Source: Tenericutes bacterium 4572_104
Lineage (GTDB): Bacteria; Bacillota_I; Bacilli_A; Izemoplasmatales; UBA5603
Assembly: GCA_002084435.1 (NCBI GenBank)
Contig: NBLG01000035.1
Location: 1 to 5,995, forward strand
Direction: 5' to 3'
Length of the DNA stretch: 5,995 bases
Made by a program: the position numbers and the translations under genes. A model generated the notes under the pieces. The model saw only the letters and a program-made list of their open reading frames with translations, was not told the origin of the DNA and did not search any database. Positions 5,184-5,995 of the stretch are shown piece by piece; positions within the stretch are counted from its first letter, which is position 1, and each line of letters opens with the position of its first letter.

Positions 5184-5301
5184 ATTTAACATTCATTATA
5201 TGAAACATTTAACACCAGTTTCTATAATCTATTGATTTACATAAATAAAATTATCATTCACATTTAATGATATTTAACACTTATAGAAATTCACATTTAA
5301 C
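5184..5301. repeat. Iteron-like ATTTAA(C/T) repeats
   Basis: Copies of ATTTAAC start at 5184, 5207, 5272 and 5295, and a variant ATTTAAT starts at 5262. Starts are 23, 55, 10 and 23 bp apart, each close to a whole number of DNA helical turns. Two copies are embedded in a 12-bp direct repeat ATTCACATTTAA (5256-5267 and 5289-5300) spaced 33 bp. This would place the motifs on the same face of the helix, as for operator or iteron arrays. The motif is AT-rich, so some copies could be chance. Confidence 0.4.
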
Positions 5302-5303
5302 GC

Positions 5304-5333
5304 TTGACAGTAACATTACCGTAAGCGTATAGT
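5304..5333 (+). promoter_or_regulatory. Sigma70-type promoter for the rightward operon
   Basis: A perfect TTGACA (-35, 5304-5309) and TATAGT (-10, 5328-5333, 5 of 6) are separated by 18 nt, predicting a start near 5340. Within the spacer lies the inverted repeat GTAA-CA-TTAC (5310-5319), and the pair CGCTT/AAGCG (5301-5305 and 5323-5327) brackets the -35 and spacer. These could be a repressor-binding site overlapping the promoter. Confidence 0.7.
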
Positions 5334-5339
5334 TTAACT

Positions 5340-5360
5340 ATCAACTGATTTATGGTTGAT
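5340..5360 (+). repeat. Inverted repeat at the predicted rightward transcription start
   Basis: ATCAAC (5340-5345) and GTTGAT (5355-5360) form perfect 6-bp arms around 9 nt. They sit at the expected transcription start, so this could be an operator or a 5' hairpin that protects the message. The ribosome site at 5368 lies outside the stem. Confidence 0.4.
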
Positions 5361-5367
5361 TTACGTT

Positions 5368-5373
5368 AAGGAG
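5368..5373 (+). promoter_or_regulatory. Ribosome-binding site deciding the GTG start of the 57-aa gene
   Basis: AAGGAG lies exactly 7 nt before GTG at 5381. No in-frame ATG lies nearby, so this site is the main support for the GTG start. Confidence 0.75.
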
Positions 5374-5380
5374 AAATAAA

Positions 5381-5554
5381 GTGGACAAACAAAGCAATGA
5401 TGTTACTCATATAAGGCACGTCATTAAACGTTTAAGAGACGAGCAAGCAAGAATACAAAAGCTTCCTTTAACAAAGAAAACTCATAAACAATATGCAGTT
5501 TATGCAAGTTTAGAGAGAAGTTTAAAACAAATTTTAAAAAACATAAGAAATTAG
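5381..5554 (+). CDS. Small basic helical protein, first gene of the rightward operon (57 aa)
   Basis: The frame starts at GTG 5381, with AAGGAG 7 nt upstream, and stops at TAG 5552-5554. It is about 40 nt downstream of the predicted rightward transcription start, so it would be the first product made from that promoter. The protein is almost entirely charged helix: residues 9-28 (THIRHVIKRLRDEQARIQKL), a short KLPLTKKT turn, then AVYASLERSLKQILKNIRN (39-57). It is rich in Lys, Arg and Gln and has no cysteine, signal peptide or membrane segment. Two helices joined by a Pro-containing turn could form a small dimeric binding protein. I recognise no family. First-position basic microproteins in early phage operons are often regulators or host-takeover factors, but that is only context. 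The stop overlaps the next gene's Shine-Dalgarno sequence. Confidence 0.7.
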   Translation: MDKQSNDVTHIRHVIKRLRDEQARIQKLPLTKKTHKQYAVYASLERSLKQILKNIRN

Positions 5555-5558
5555 GAGG
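5553..5558 (+). promoter_or_regulatory. Strong ribosome-binding site overlapping the 57-aa stop codon
   Basis: AGGAGG, a full consensus site, shares its first two bases with the preceding TAG stop and lies 8 nt before ATG 5567. It predicts strong, possibly coupled translation of the 103-aa gene. Confidence 0.75.
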
Positions 5559-5566
5559 AAATTATT

Positions 5567-5878
5567 ATGTCAACATCAAAAGTAATCTATCTTGTCAAAG
5601 AAGAAAACAGTATTTTCAAAACAGTAGAAGAGGCCAGATTGTTAAACATGCAAATCAAAGCTCTAGAAAAGCAATACAAAGAACTTAGTGGAGATATAAA
5701 AAACTATATGTATGGTAAAGACACAGAGGAGCTTGTTAATCAAGAAGGATTAATTGTTGCTACTTTCAAATTGAATCAAGTAAGAAGATTTGATAGCAAG
5801 AAATTAAAAGCAGATTGTGAAGATATTTATAATGAGTATGTTGTAATATCTGAGCAAAGACCTTTATTACTAAAATAG
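5567..5878 (+). CDS. YqaJ C-terminal-like protein without a nuclease core (103 aa)
   Basis: The frame is clear: ATG 5567 with AGGAGG 8 nt before it, and TAG at 5876-5878. Residues 18-48 form a coiled-coil-like helix (EEARLLNMQIKALEKQYKEL at 21-40). After a GKDTEE turn comes a small beta element, GLIVATFKLN (61-70). The end is RRFDSKKLKADCEDIYNEY (73-91) and a terminal RPLLLK (98-103). This helix, beta strand, R-FD-x-KxLK...IY..Y...R-x-xxxK pattern is what I recall from the C-terminal accessory region of YqaJ-type viral recombinases. There it follows the exonuclease domain. Here no nuclease residues precede it, so it is a stand-alone version. It may pair with a nuclease encoded nearby, or serve as a DNA-recombination accessory protein. 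The similarity is from memory and needs a profile search. Confidence 0.7.
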   Translation: MSTSKVIYLVKEENSIFKTVEEARLLNMQIKALEKQYKELSGDIKNYMYGKDTEELVNQEGLIVATFKLNQVRRFDSKKLKADCEDIYNEYVVISEQRPLLLK

Positions 5879-5894
5879 TAAAACAACAATAGCC

Positions 5895-5900
5895 AAGGAG
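5895..5900 (+). promoter_or_regulatory. Ribosome-binding site of the partial right-edge gene
   Basis: AAGGAG, followed directly by a second purine run (AAGGAAG, 5901-5907), precedes ATG 5908. The first copy has 7-nt spacing; the second is too close to be the main site. Confidence 0.6.
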
Positions 5901-5907
5901 AAGGAAG

Positions 5908-5995
5908 ATGGACAATATCAACAAAATTTACATTATTCACAAAGAACTTTCTAAAACTGAAAAAGTAATTACCGGAACTCAGCTAACTTTGGATA
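5908..5995 (+). CDS. Partial gene at the right edge, unknown function
   Basis: A frame opens at ATG 5908, 29 nt after the preceding stop and behind a good AAGGAG site, and stays open to the window end. The 29 visible residues begin MDNINKIYIIHKELSKTEKV. They look like a beta strand (KIYIIHKEL) followed by a polar turn, consistent with a small soluble protein. The start resembles that of the preceding 103-aa protein (SKVIYLVKEEN versus NKIYIIHKELS). This may reflect a shared N-terminal strand or a distant duplication, or may be coincidence. It belongs to the same rightward operon. Too little is visible for a functional call. Confidence 0.65.
   Translation, partial: MDNINKIYIIHKELSKTEKVITGTQLTLD

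Larger units (their letters stand above)
5125..5380. other. Divergent control region between the two operons
   Basis: This AT-rich stretch of about 250 bp has no convincing coding frame. It separates the leftward structural genes from the rightward genes. It holds one promoter in each direction (5131-5158 minus, 5304-5333 plus), ATTTAAC-type repeats at 5184, 5207, 5262, 5272 and 5295, and a 13-bp palindrome TTCAT-TAT-ATGAA at 5192-5204. Near the rightward promoter it holds two more inverted repeats. It is the natural place for a regulator to choose between the two arms, and could also contain a replication origin. Neither role can be proven here. Confidence 0.55.

Noticed and set aside
5171..5199. 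Second plus-strand promoter (TTGACT, 17 nt, CATTAT)
   Set aside because: Spacing is right but the -10 matches only 4 of 6. The start would lie far from the first gene, which already has a much better promoter at 5304-5333.
5125..5380. tRNA, CRISPR array or attachment site in the intergenic region
   Set aside because: No cloverleaf-type pairing, no regular repeat-spacer pattern and no integrase nearby. The repeats present are short and AT-rich.

Overview
The window reads as part of a tailed-phage genome, most likely a short-tailed (podovirus-type) phage. It could be a free virus, a prophage or a metagenomic contig. The evidence is a tightly packed minus-strand morphogenesis block with a recognisable terminase small subunit-like protein, a T7-type head-tail connector (portal), a scaffolding protein and the start of a major capsid protein. 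The DNA is AT-rich, with small overlapping genes and host-like sigma70 promoters. The layout and base composition recall podoviruses of AT-rich marine alphaproteobacteria, including pelagiphage-like viruses, but nothing here fixes the host.

Minus strand, transcribed right to left from about 5124 to 1: terS-like (5124-4486), a possible 24-aa membrane microprotein (4486-4412), a 65-aa basic protein with no acidic residues (4392-4195), a 58-aa Trp-rich protein (4178-4002), a 52-aa basic protein (4005-3847), a 146-aa putative permuted papain-like (NlpC/P60-like) protein (3854-3414), a 56-aa charged protein (3367-3197), the portal (3197-1521), a 104-aa Bbp19-like protein (1521-1207), scaffold (1210-341), and the capsid protein (187 to the window edge). 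Many junctions overlap by 1, 4 or 8 nt, which suggests translational coupling. Between scaffold and capsid lies a 153-nt gap with its own promoter-like sequence and two inverted repeats.

Plus strand, from about 5340 to the right edge: a 57-aa basic helical protein (5381-5554), a 103-aa protein resembling the C-terminal part of YqaJ-type recombination nucleases (5567-5878), and the start of another gene (5908 onward). All have strong ribosome-binding sites. They look like the first genes of an early or DNA-metabolism operon.

The two operons diverge from a roughly 250-bp non-coding region (5125-5380). It holds one promoter facing each way, several ATTTAAC-type repeats at near-helical spacing, and inverted repeats around the rightward promoter. 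It is the probable control switch between the two arms. No tRNA, CRISPR array, insertion sequence or terminase large subunit is visible. The least ordinary elements are the predicted leaderless terS transcript, the dedicated structured leader of the capsid gene, the permuted papain-like protein, and the small unassigned genes between terS and portal.
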